From Schaalia radingae (lineage in GTDB: Bacteria > Actinomycetota > Actinomycetes > Actinomycetales > Actinomycetaceae): 64,000 nucleotides of DNA. Below are positions 36,509 to 44,994 of the stretch, piece after piece (positions within the stretch are counted from its first letter, which is position 1; each line of letters opens with the position of its first letter). The notes under the pieces were generated by a model. It was not told the DNA's origin and did not search any database. It was given only the letters and a program-made list of their open reading frames with translations. Location of the stretch: assembly GCF_900106055.1 (NCBI RefSeq), contig NZ_LT629792.1, positions 1 through 64,000 of the forward strand, read 5' to 3'. Position numbers and translations under genes: made by a program.

Positions 36509-38515
36509 GTGATTGACGAGGGCACCCCATCCGCACTCCATCCGCGGCACGCAGATGCCTGCGCCATCCTGGTGATAGGCGACGGGTCGGACGGGATTGC
36601 CGCGACACTGGTTGAGGACTTAACGGGTGCTTTCAGCCATATCGAGGTTCGCTCAATCGCCGACGTCGACGGCATTGACGCCGAATGCGCATACCTGGCG
36701 CGCAGCCGTACGCGCCTCGTCCTGGGATTTGTCACCAGCGAGGTCGGCTCTCTCGACCGCGCCTTCGAGGCACTGAAGGCATACCCGTGCACGCAGCACA
36801 ATGAATGGGTGGTGGTGACGCGCAGCCGCACGCACACCGACATGAGCCGCGCCCTGGCCTCGGGGCTGCTGGCATCTGTCATCTCCGTGCCGTGGACCCT
36901 TCCGACGCTGGTGGCGCAAAGCTACGGTGCAATCACGCGGCTGCTGTTGCGCTATGAAATGAACGAGGCTGAACGTGAACGAATCGCCGGCCCTGTTCCC
37001 GACAATGCCGTGCGAGGCCCTGTGCTCTTTGGCCTTGACCACAGTGAACGGGAAGTACTGAATGACCTTCTGGCCGGGGCTGAACGAGTCCTGGGGCCGC
37101 GCCCCATCCTGGAGGTTGGCCCTCATACCGATCTGACCACGCAGGGTCAGCCCGTGCGCGCTGTGCACCTGGTACTCGACGGTCACGTTGCCCTGCACCG
37201 CGATTCCGACCAGGGTGACATTCTGCTGCACCATGCCACATCGGGACCCCTGATAGGGTTGGTGTCCCTGGCGCGCGGCGAAAACGCATTCTTCACGTCG
37301 ACGACCACCACGCCGGTCAAGGTGGTGCGCCTGACCAATGAACAACTCCAGCTGGTCATCGCTGAAGATCCTCCGATGGCGGCGACGTTGGCTGCCCTCG
37401 CCATTCAATCCCTGGCCCGCCGCCTCGTGCGCGCAGAATATCTGCACATCGAAAACCGCGTCCTGGTTGACGACCTGCGGCACACGCGCGCAGAACTTGT
37501 GGAGCGAGCCCGTTACGCCATGCTCGGTGAACTCAGCGCCGGCATCGCGCACGAACTGAACAATCCGATCACCGCGGTGGACCGGGCTGCCGACCATTTG
37601 CGTGACGACATCACAACGCTGATGGACAGTGCCTACGCGGACCATGACCCCAGTGACAAGCTGCGCGCCGCTCATGAAGCCATGACCCGCGCGCTCGACG
37701 CACATCCGCGTTCCACCGCCGATGAACGCCGACTGGTCAGCGAATTGATGTCGGAACTGAAAGTCAGCCGCCAGTTCGCTCGCCGCCTGGTGCGAGCAGG
37801 AGTACACGATGTGGCAACTGCGCGACCTCTTGTTGCGGCGTCAGCGCCTCCCTCGTATATGACGATGGTGGAGACCGGCGCGCAGATCGGATCCTCGCTG
37901 CGCTCGCTGACGGTGGCGGCGGGGCGCGTGGTGCAGTTGACCGATTCCCTGAAGGGCTACGCGCGGCCTGATGGTACCGATGCGCGCATCGTTGACGTGC
38001 GTGAAGGGATCGAGGACGTATTGCGTCTGACGGCGCACCGCCTACGCCACGTCGAGGTGCTCCGTGATTTCGAGGGCGAGCCGCTCGTGGTGGGTCATCC
38101 GGCCAAACTCGAACAAGTGTGGACGAATGTGTTGGTCAACGCGGCTGAAGCATTCGAAGACGAGGACGAAGCCGATGCCTACGCCCAGCCGGCGCGCGGA
38201 GATGAGCCACCGAGTATCACGGTCAGTGCGCGCACAGCAGGGCCGGATGTGGTGGTCGACATCGTGGATAACGGGCCGGGGATTCCCGCCAACGTGCTGG
38301 CAAAAATGTTCGAGCCGCATTTCACCACCAAATCGGGCCGCGTTCGTTACGGTCTGGGCATGGGGATGTCGATCTGCCGGTCGATTATCACAGACGCAGG
38401 CGGCACCATCAACGTGGCATCTCAGCCCGGACGCACACAGGTCACGATACGTCTGCCGAAAGCTGCCGACCACGAGGGCGGCCCTACCCACAGTGAACAC
38501 AAGGAGAGATCATGA
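36509..38515 (+). CDS. Soluble sensor histidine kinase with cNMP-binding-like domain
   Basis: The 668-residue protein has no membrane helix. Residues about 17-150 look like a receiver-type fold in which the phospho-acceptor is not conserved. Residues about 170-310 resemble a cyclic-nucleotide-binding domain (VHLVLDGHVALHRD, PLIGLVSLARGENAFF). The kinase core follows: H-box ELSAGIAHELNNPITAVDR with the histidine near residue 348, an inserted charged stretch, the N-box in EQVWTNVLVNAAEAF, and G-boxes DNGPGIP and GLGMGMSICRSI. The GTG start abuts the transporter stop and the end overlaps the response regulator by four bases (ATGA). Its signal may be intracellular, perhaps a nucleotide. Confidence 0.88.
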   Translation: MIDEGTPSALHPRHADACAILVIGDGSDGIAATLVEDLTGAFSHIEVRSIADVDGIDAECAYLARSRTRLVLGFVTSEVGSLDRAFEALKAYPCTQHNEWVVVTRSRTHTDMSRALASGLLASVISVPWTLPTLVAQSYGAITRLLLRYEMNEAERERIAGPVPDNAVRGPVLFGLDHSEREVLNDLLAGAERVLGPRPILEVGPHTDLTTQGQPVRAVHLVLDGHVALHRDSDQGDILLHHATSGPLIGLVSLARGENAFFTSTTTTPVKVVRLTNEQLQLVIAEDPPMAATLAALAIQSLARRLVRAEYLHIENRVLVDDLRHTRAELVERARYAMLGELSAGIAHELNNPITAVDRAADHLRDDITTLMDSAYADHDPSDKLRAAHEAMTRALDAHPRSTADERRLVSELMSELKVSRQFARRLVRAGVHDVATARPLVAASAPPSYMTMVETGAQIGSSLRSLTVAAGRVVQLTDSLKGYARPDGTDARIVDVREGIEDVLRLTAHRLRHVEVLRDFEGEPLVVGHPAKLEQVWTNVLVNAAEAFEDEDEADAYAQPARGDEPPSITVSARTAGPDVVVDIVDNGPGIPANVLAKMFEPHFTTKSGRVRYGLGMGMSICRSIITDAGGTINVASQPGRTQVTIRLPKAADHEGGPTHSEHKERS

Positions 38516-38982
38516 CGTTAGCTGTTCTCATACTGGAAGATGAAGCGGAAGTGCGTGACGCTCTGGAACGCGACTGTGACGAGTTCTGGGACACGCTGCG
38601 ACTGGAGACTGCCGAAGATGTTGACGATGCATGGCAGGCGATCCGCAGCATTGACGAAGACGGCGATGAGCTTGCGCTGGTCCTGGCTGACCACCGTCTT
38701 CCCGGACGGAACGGCGTGGACTTCCTGATCGACATGATGGATGAGCCCTCCACGGTCAATACGCGGCGCGTCCTGGTGACCGGTCAGGCCGATCAAAGCG
38801 ACACGATCCGCGCCTTGAATGAAGCCAGTCTGGACTATTACATCGCCAAGCCGTGGGTACGTGATGAGCTGGTGGCAACGGTGCGCGACCAACTGACCAC
38901 CTATGTCCTTGAATCAGGTGTTGACCCGTTGCCGTACATGCCCGTGCTGGATGCGGTTCGTATTATGGATGCCATGCGATAG
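38512..38982 (+). CDS. Response regulator, receiver domain only
   Basis: This 156-residue protein has the receiver pattern: acidic pair E9-D10, phospho-acceptor D60 in LVLADHRLPGRNGVDFL, a Thr in LVTGQAD and the lysine K113 in IAKPW. About 30 residues follow with no DNA-binding domain, so output is probably by protein contact or by passing on the phosphate. It overlaps the kinase gene by four bases and is its obvious partner. Confidence 0.92.
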   Translation: MTLAVLILEDEAEVRDALERDCDEFWDTLRLETAEDVDDAWQAIRSIDEDGDELALVLADHRLPGRNGVDFLIDMMDEPSTVNTRRVLVTGQADQSDTIRALNEASLDYYIAKPWVRDELVATVRDQLTTYVLESGVDPLPYMPVLDAVRIMDAMR

Positions 38983-39004
38983 TCCCCGCTCACAAGGAGG
39001 CGTC

Positions 39005-39946
39005 ATGGATATTGCAGTGATCGGGTCGAACAATGTCGACCTCATTACCTACATCGATCGCATGCCCACCGAAGGGGAGACGCTCGAGGCGCCCTCGTTC
39101 CAACTGGGGTGCGGTGGCAAGGGGTCGAATCAGGCGGTGGCCGCTGCGCGCCTGGGATCGCGTGTCCTGATGGTGACCTGCGTAGGTGATGACATTTTTG
39201 CCGACATGACGGTAGAAAACTACCGCAATAACGGCATCGACACAGACCACGTCAAGCGTGCGCACGGCACGTCGGGTGTGGCGCCGATCTTTGTCGATCC
39301 ACACTCGCGCAACTCCATCCTGATTGTCAAAGGCGCCAATAACGACCTGACTCCTGAGGACGTGGAGGCCTGCCGCGAGCAGATTGCACAGTGCGCACTG
39401 ATCGTCTGCCAGTTAGAAATCCGTCTGGATACGGTCTATGTGGCGATTGCGCTTGGCGAACAGGTCGGTGTACCCGTGCTGCTCAATCCCGCTCCCGCCA
39501 GCCCTGATTTCAACTTTGACTGGGCGCGGCGCTGCACCTACCTCATGCCTAACGAAAGTGAACTGACACTGCTGACCGGCATGCCATGTGACAGTGATGA
39601 AGGTGTTGAGGCTGCGGCGCGCACCCTCGTTGAACACGGCTGCCGACACGTCATCGTCACGCTCGGGTCACGCGGGGCGTGGTGGTTCACGCGGGCCAAC
39701 GAGGGTGGCTTGCACGTTGTCAGTCAGCGTATTGACGCACTCCGTGTGGATCCGGTGGATACGACTGGAGCAGGGGACGCGTTTATCGGAGCCTTTGCGC
39801 ACCGGATCGTCCACGGCGATGCAATTCCGGAGGCTCTGGAGTACGCCAACAGTTATGCGGCAATGTCGGTGCTCAAACGCGGCACCCAGTACTCATATGC
39901 CACAGCCGACGAATTTGACCGGTGGCGTGCCCAACGCACGCAGTGA
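39005..39946 (+). CDS. PfkB family carbohydrate kinase, ribokinase-like
   Basis: The 313-residue enzyme phosphorylates a sugar with ATP. It shows the first PfkB signature (GGKGSNQAVAAARLG), the ribokinase-like opening IAVIGSNNVDLITYIDRMP, and the second signature with catalytic aspartate DTTGAGDAFIGAF. The ATG has AAGGAGG four bases upstream. Ribose is the most likely substrate by resemblance, but no ribose transporter is nearby. It follows the receiver gene by 22 bases and is probably in the same operon. Confidence 0.87.
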   Translation: MDIAVIGSNNVDLITYIDRMPTEGETLEAPSFQLGCGGKGSNQAVAAARLGSRVLMVTCVGDDIFADMTVENYRNNGIDTDHVKRAHGTSGVAPIFVDPHSRNSILIVKGANNDLTPEDVEACREQIAQCALIVCQLEIRLDTVYVAIALGEQVGVPVLLNPAPASPDFNFDWARRCTYLMPNESELTLLTGMPCDSDEGVEAAARTLVEHGCRHVIVTLGSRGAWWFTRANEGGLHVVSQRIDALRVDPVDTTGAGDAFIGAFAHRIVHGDAIPEALEYANSYAAMSVLKRGTQYSYATADEFDRWRAQRTQ

Positions 39947-40068
39947 GACGCGAGTGCTCGTCTGCGCGCAGTAAGGCGCGAGCGGTCCTCAGCACTCAGT
40001 TGGGGGATGAGCGGCTATGACGGGACTACGACGCAGAAAGTGTGTCCCGGAGCGGCCCAGCCCGCCGG

Positions 40069-40713
40069 TCACTCGGGCCGAGTGGCATCTGCCCACACCT
40101 GACGCCACTTGTCGGCCAACGAGTCAATGTTTTCGTGCGCGTTCAGGCCGCTTGGCTGGGGAACAACCCACAGGGATATGCCGCGCGGCCAGTTGTCAAT
40201 CGTGTCAGCATCTTGCTGCCCGAGCTTCGCGTGAGGTTGCCTGAACGCCGTGCGGTACGCGGTAATTCCGGCGATGGCAACGGCGCGTGGATTCAGGTCG
40301 CCAACCCGAGTCACCAAGTGGGCAGCGCCCTCGCGCAGTTCATCGCGGCTCAATTCATCTGCGCGTGCAGTGGGCCTGCCGACCAGGTTCGTGATGCCGA
40401 TTCCGCGTGACAGAATATGTTCCTCATCTTCGGCGCTGAGGCCGCAGGACGCATCGATCTCATAGTCAGTCAGGCCCGCTCGAGCGAGAGAGGGCCAAAA
40501 GCGGTTACCCGGTCGCGCGAACGGTGCATTAACGGCCGCAGTCCACAACCCCGGATTGATTCCGACGATCAGGAGCGTCAGTTCAGCTCCAACGCAGTGC
40601 GGACCAGGTAGTACATCGTCAAGAGCCAGAGGATCATCGGTGGCAAAGTACGCCAGATCACTCTGGTGTGGCTTGCGTCCACCCAGAGGCGACGGTCGGC
40701 GTAAAGACTTCAT
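40069..40713 (-). CDS. mug: Mug-type G:T/U mismatch DNA glycosylase
   Basis: The family removes uracil or thymine mispaired with guanine to start base-excision repair. The active-site segment reads VGINPGLWTAAVNAPFARPGNRFW, and the C-terminal motif is PQPSGLNAH. The chosen ATG gives 214 residues and starts after the ROK stop. An upstream in-frame start at 40764 would overlap the ROK gene by 40 bases. It runs in the same direction as the ROK gene, 11 bases downstream. Confidence 0.87.
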   Translation of the reverse strand: MKSLRRPSPLGGRKPHQSDLAYFATDDPLALDDVLPGPHCVGAELTLLIVGINPGLWTAAVNAPFARPGNRFWPSLARAGLTDYEIDASCGLSAEDEEHILSRGIGITNLVGRPTARADELSRDELREGAAHLVTRVGDLNPRAVAIAGITAYRTAFRQPHAKLGQQDADTIDNWPRGISLWVVPQPSGLNAHENIDSLADKWRQVWADATRPE

Positions 40714-40724
40714 CGCTATGGCCG

Positions 40725-42011
40725 TCAGGCACTTTCCTGCGACCGTTCCACGCGTGCTGTCCACGCCATCGGATCATCGACGAGGTGCTGTAGGACTCGG
40801 TGTGCCGCGCCGATCGTGGCAAGTGAAGCAGAGTGCTCGGCAATGCGGATTTCAGAGGGGCTGCCGGCAGAGTGGAGGACCCGTGTGCGCAATTCAGGCA
40901 GTGCCCGTTCGCGCAGTTCAGAGCCAATGTCAGCGACGGAGCCGCCCAACACCACCAAAGGAATGTCGAGCATGTTGATGACGGCAGACAGTGTGCGCCC
41001 CAGAGCGGCGCCACCCTCGTCCAATGCAACGCGGGCAGCAGCGTTGCCAGCTTGAGCAGCAGCGACAACATCGACATTTGTCGCGCCGCGTGCCAGACCT
41101 GCGCGCTCTACCAGTGCGCGCTGGCCGATGTAGGCTTCCAGGCATCCCGTCGCGCCGCATCTGCATGTCGGGCCGGCAGGGTCGGTGGAAATATGTCCGA
41201 TTTCGCCTGCCCATCCGTGCGAACCGGGCAGGAGAGCGTGGTCAATGATGATGCCTGCGCCAATACCGACTTCACCGGACACGTAGACGAACGAGGGCGG
41301 CCCTGATGGGACGCCAGGTTGCGGACATGCTACGGCCCACGCTGCCAGGTCGGCCTCGTTCGCGACGGTGACGACACCCAGGTGGGACAGCGGTGCGAGC
41401 AGCGTGTGTAACGGCAGGTCACGCCACCCCAGGTTGGGAGCGAGGATCACAGCCTGAGCGGAAACAATGCCGGGCACGGCCAACCCGGTGCCAAGAAACA
41501 GTGTGTCGCCTTCTGCCGCGTCATCGGCTTGCGCTTTTACCCGATCAGCCAGCTCCCCCAGAGCGCGCATGGTCTGCTGCGGATCTGAGTCTGAAAAGTC
41601 GCCTTCCTGCACGCCTTCGGCCACGATCTGCCCTGACAGGTCCACGATGCGTGCAGCCAGGTAGGAGACGTTGACTTCCAATCCCAGTGCGGTCGTATAT
41701 CCTTCCCGCGGGGTCAGGCGCACCGCTGGCCTGCCTCGTCGAGCATCAGTTGACGGGTCGAGTTCGGTGACCAGGTGAGCCGAGATGAGCTCGTCCACCA
41801 GGCGGGAGACTGTTGCTCGCGTAATGCCAGTTGTCGCCGCGACCGAGGCGCGGGTGACTGCTCCGGGATCGGCCAGGATATAGCGAAAGACGAGGGCGAG
41901 ATTCATGGCGCGCAACGACTGAGCTTTGACGCCGCCGTTGCCACGTGAGGATGTGCGGGCACTGCGCGGCAGGGAGGTGAGGCGTGATGAGGACTTATGT
42001 GCTCGGGTCAT
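40725..42011 (-). CDS. ROK family transcriptional repressor, likely of xylose genes
   Basis: The 428-residue protein has an N-terminal winged helix (SVAATTGITRATVSRLVDELI, residues about 55-75), then a ROK sugar-kinase-like domain: sugar-binding HGWAGEIGHISTDP and the zinc motif CRCGATGCLEAY. This is the architecture of XylR/NagC repressors. It is divergent from xylB, and a perfect 15-base palindrome of the form GTTTnGTnACnAAAC lies just downstream of the xylB -10 box. It therefore probably represses xylB and perhaps the nearby importer and xylA, released by xylose; the effector is inferred. Confidence 0.9.
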   Translation of the reverse strand: MTRAHKSSSRLTSLPRSARTSSRGNGGVKAQSLRAMNLALVFRYILADPGAVTRASVAATTGITRATVSRLVDELISAHLVTELDPSTDARRGRPAVRLTPREGYTTALGLEVNVSYLAARIVDLSGQIVAEGVQEGDFSDSDPQQTMRALGELADRVKAQADDAAEGDTLFLGTGLAVPGIVSAQAVILAPNLGWRDLPLHTLLAPLSHLGVVTVANEADLAAWAVACPQPGVPSGPPSFVYVSGEVGIGAGIIIDHALLPGSHGWAGEIGHISTDPAGPTCRCGATGCLEAYIGQRALVERAGLARGATNVDVVAAAQAGNAAARVALDEGGAALGRTLSAVINMLDIPLVVLGGSVADIGSELRERALPELRTRVLHSAGSPSEIRIAEHSASLATIGAAHRVLQHLVDDPMAWTARVERSQESA

Positions 42012-42062
42012 TGTTCTCTCACATTCTGGTTATGTGTCAGCGTCGCGACGTGGCCTTATGGG

Positions 42063-42106
42063 TTGACTATACTCGCTCACACCGCTATTTTGTTTAGTAA
42101 CGAAAC
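42063..42106 (+). promoter_or_regulatory. xylB promoter with ROK operator
   Basis: TTGACT (42063-42068), 17-base spacer, TATTTT (42086-42091), immediately followed by GTTTAGTAACGAAAC (42092-42106). The latter is a perfect inverted repeat at every defined position of GTTTnGTnACnAAAC. Its position over the transcription start is ideal for repression by the divergent ROK protein. Confidence 0.7.
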
Positions 42107-42181
42107 ACAATGGGGTTCTCGTGCACGCCACGCCTCTTCCAAGCAGCGTGAAATTATTCAACATGGAACAAGGAGCTGAAC

Positions 42182-43540
42182 ATGACGATGTATGGACCGT
42201 ACGTTGCGGGCGTGGATACGTCGACCCAATCATGCAAAGTTGTCATCGTGGACGCCCTGCGCGGAACGGTCGTGCGTGAAGGTAAAGCGACGCACCCTGA
42301 CGGCACGGAAGTGGACCCGCAGGCTTGGTGGGACGCGTTCAACGAGGCCGTCAAAGCAGCAGGTGGCCTGGAGGACGTGGTGGCGCTATCCGTGGGCGGA
42401 CAGCAGCACGGCATGGTGTGCCTGGACAAAGATGGAGAAGTCATCCGACCCGCCCTGCTGTGGAACGACACGCGTTCAGCCGATGCTGCCCGTGACTTAA
42501 TTGCGGAATACGGCGAGGGTGACGAGGAAGCCGGTGCCGCGTGGTGGGCTGATGCCACCGGATCAGTGCCCGTCGCCTCACTGACCGTGACGAAGCTGCG
42601 CTGGCTGGCAGACCACGAACCTGAGAACGCGCGCCGTATTGCAGCTATTTGCCTGCCGCACGACTGGCTGACGTGGAAAATCATGGGAACCGGTCGACTG
42701 GAGGATCTGCGCACGGACCGCTCCGATGCGTCGGGTACCGGTTACATGGACCGCGCTACGCCAACCTACCGCCGCGACATCCTTGCCCACGCGTTGCGCA
42801 TCGACGAGGACGTCGCACGATCCATCATCTTGCCGGAAATCCTCGGACCATGGGACGTGGCCGGACGTGGTGATGAGTCGCGAGGCTGGGGTGAGATCAT
42901 GCTGGGACCAGGGTGTGGAGACAATGCGGGGTCAGCGCTGGGTGTCGACCTCAAACCCGGTCAGGCTCTGCTGTCACTAGGCACATCCGGAGTTGTTGCC
43001 GCCGTGTCAGATCACCCGGTTGCTGACCATTCAGGACTGGTGACCGGCTTTGCCGATGCGACAGGAAACTGGCTGCCGTTGGCGTGCACGCTCAATGCCT
43101 CGCGCATCATCGACGCAATGATGGCGGTGATCGATGCGGGTTACGACGAGTTTGATAATCTTGCCTTGAGTGTGGACGATGCCGCGGGATTGACTTTAGT
43201 GCCCTATTTCGAGGGCGAGCGCACCCCGAACCTGCCTGATGCTACGGCTGAGCTGAAGGGCATGACTCTGAAGAACTCGGATCGTGCTCACGTGGCACGC
43301 GCAACGGTGGAAGGACTGCTGAACTTGATGAAGTTCGCTCTGGATGCGGTGCGCGCACTGGATGTGAAGCTCGAACACGTGGTCATGGTCGGCGGCGGAG
43401 CGAAATCGCGCGCCGTCCTCGAACTGGCCGAAGAATTCCTCGGCGCAACAGTTACGGTACCTAAGTCGGGAGAATACGTAGCGTTGGGCGCCGCCCGTCA
43501 AGCAGCGCGCGTGATGGAACGCGCAGGAAAGGCACAGTGA
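42182..43540 (+). CDS. xylB: Xylulokinase
   Basis: XylB phosphorylates D-xylulose to xylulose 5-phosphate with ATP. FGGY-family features are the N-terminal phosphate loop YVAGVDTSTQSCKVVIVD, the segment SVGGQQHGMV with ALLWNDTRS, and the ATP site SLGTSGVVAAVS. The C-terminal signature region reads VVMVGGGAKSRAVLELAEEFLG. Length is 452 residues, shorter than most, but all parts are present. AAGGAGCTGAAC precedes the ATG. The stop overlaps the following dehydrogenase gene by four bases. Confidence 0.94.
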   Translation: MTMYGPYVAGVDTSTQSCKVVIVDALRGTVVREGKATHPDGTEVDPQAWWDAFNEAVKAAGGLEDVVALSVGGQQHGMVCLDKDGEVIRPALLWNDTRSADAARDLIAEYGEGDEEAGAAWWADATGSVPVASLTVTKLRWLADHEPENARRIAAICLPHDWLTWKIMGTGRLEDLRTDRSDASGTGYMDRATPTYRRDILAHALRIDEDVARSIILPEILGPWDVAGRGDESRGWGEIMLGPGCGDNAGSALGVDLKPGQALLSLGTSGVVAAVSDHPVADHSGLVTGFADATGNWLPLACTLNASRIIDAMMAVIDAGYDEFDNLALSVDDAAGLTLVPYFEGERTPNLPDATAELKGMTLKNSDRAHVARATVEGLLNLMKFALDAVRALDVKLEHVVMVGGGAKSRAVLELAEEFLGATVTVPKSGEYVALGAARQAARVMERAGKAQ

Positions 43541-44583
43541 TGACGCAGATTCCACAGACCATGAAAGCCAGCGTCCTGATTCGCCAGGGTCTCATTGAGA
43601 TGGAGGAACGACCGGTTCCGACACCGGATGCGGACCAGGTGCTGATTCGCGTGGAGTCGGTGGGGGTGTGCGGCTCGGATGTGCACTACTACCACAAGGG
43701 CCGCATCGGTGACTTTGTGGTGAACGAGCCGATGATCCTGGGGCACGAAGCTTCCGGAGAGATTGTGGCCGTGGGCGATGACGTGGATCCGGCCCGCATC
43801 GGCCAGCGCGTTTCCATCGAGCCGCAACGGTGCTGCCGAGTGTGCGAATACTGCAAGCGCGGAGAATACAACCTGTGCCCCGATATCGAGTTCTACGCGA
43901 CGCCGCCCATTGACGGAGCCTTTTGCGAATATGTCCTGATTCAGTCCGATTTCGCCTACGAGGTTCCCGACTCCATTTCGTGGGATGCGGCAGCCTTGAT
44001 GGAACCCCTGAGCGTGGGTATTGTCGGAATCCGCAAAGCCCACGTGAAAGTGGGTGACCGCGTCTTTGTTGCCGGCGCAGGTCCGATCGGTGCGATCGTC
44101 ATCCAGGTTGCGCGGGCATTTGGCGCTGCCGAGGTGGTCGTCAGTGATCCTGTTGAAGGTCGGCGCGATTTGGCACTGTCGCTGGGAGCAACCCAGGCTG
44201 TTGAGCCAAGTGACCCGGCACTAGATGGTCAACACTTTGACGCGTTCATTGACGCGACGGGCGTCACTGCAGCTGTGCAGGACGGCATCATGCGTCTGGC
44301 GTCTGGCGGCACCGCAGTGCTGATTGGTATGGGTGACGATGACATGTCACTGCCGGTTGGATTCATCACCGCGCACGAAATCAACGTGACCGGGATTTTC
44401 CGTTACAACAACACGTGGCCCACAGCCATCCACCTGGTAGCCAGTGGAGCGGTCGACCTGGATCGCCTGTGCACTGATCACTACGCCCTCGACGAAGCTG
44501 ACCAGCCCATCATCAACAAGCCCGCGCCGACCACGCTGAAGTCGATCGTCCATCCCGGACAGATGACGCACAGCTCGCACTAA
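43537..44583 (+). CDS. Zinc-dependent polyol dehydrogenase (xylitol/sorbitol type)
   Basis: A medium-chain dehydrogenase of 348 residues. Catalytic zinc ligands are in GVCGSDVHYYHKG and GHEASGEIV, and structural zinc cysteines in CCRVCEYCKRGEYNLC. The nucleotide fold reads VFVAGAGPIGAIVIQVARAFGA. This is the xylitol/L-iditol dehydrogenase group, which oxidises polyols to ketoses with NAD+. Coupling to xylB (ATGA overlap at 43537-43540) suggests xylitol to xylulose conversion, so both xylose and xylitol could feed the same kinase. Confidence 0.9.
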   Translation: MMTQIPQTMKASVLIRQGLIEMEERPVPTPDADQVLIRVESVGVCGSDVHYYHKGRIGDFVVNEPMILGHEASGEIVAVGDDVDPARIGQRVSIEPQRCCRVCEYCKRGEYNLCPDIEFYATPPIDGAFCEYVLIQSDFAYEVPDSISWDAAALMEPLSVGIVGIRKAHVKVGDRVFVAGAGPIGAIVIQVARAFGAAEVVVSDPVEGRRDLALSLGATQAVEPSDPALDGQHFDAFIDATGVTAAVQDGIMRLASGGTAVLIGMGDDDMSLPVGFITAHEINVTGIFRYNNTWPTAIHLVASGAVDLDRLCTDHYALDEADQPIINKPAPTTLKSIVHPGQMTHSSH

Positions 44584-44994
44584 GAAGACCAGGGCGGAAT
44601 GCCGGAGAGATCGACAGTCATGTTGAGGGCATTATGCAATGCATGTTTGCACGAACTAGCTCTGGGAACTTCAATTCACGAAAAAACTTTTGGGACCTAC
44701 ATATCTTTTGGTCCTTGGGGCTTGATTAGTCTGCAGGACACGGTTTAGGAGCGTATATGGGTGGCATTTTGTATTGACAACAATGTTTGTTTAGTTGTAT
44801 TATTAATCAAAACCGAGATGCCAATGTGGGCGTGATTGGAGGGCTCGATATTGAGTCGGAAGATGAGGTTTTAGCAGCACGATAGGCGTAGTGATCTGTG
44901 TACCGTGCGGATAATAATGCCGTGACACGGTCATGACTTCTAATGTTGCGATTTCATTTCGGTGAATATGTTCAAAGATGAGAAGGAAACTGCC
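44584..44994 (+). promoter_or_regulatory. Control region of the sugar ABC importer
   Basis: TTGACA (44774-44779), an 18-base spacer and TATTAT (44798-44803) form a near-consensus promoter. GTTTAGT (44789-44795), the half-site seen in the xylB operator, lies within the spacer, and ATCAAAAC follows the -10 box. The ATG is about 190 bases further on, so a long leader is expected. Near 44693-44714 a GGACC/GGTCC hairpin may end the xylB operon. The whole stretch is visibly AT-rich. Confidence 0.6.

Noticed and set aside
36653..37807. 384-codon frame on the minus strand within the histidine kinase gene.
   Set aside because: It is antisense to the kinase, which has clear H, N and G boxes; the frame encodes no recognisable domain.
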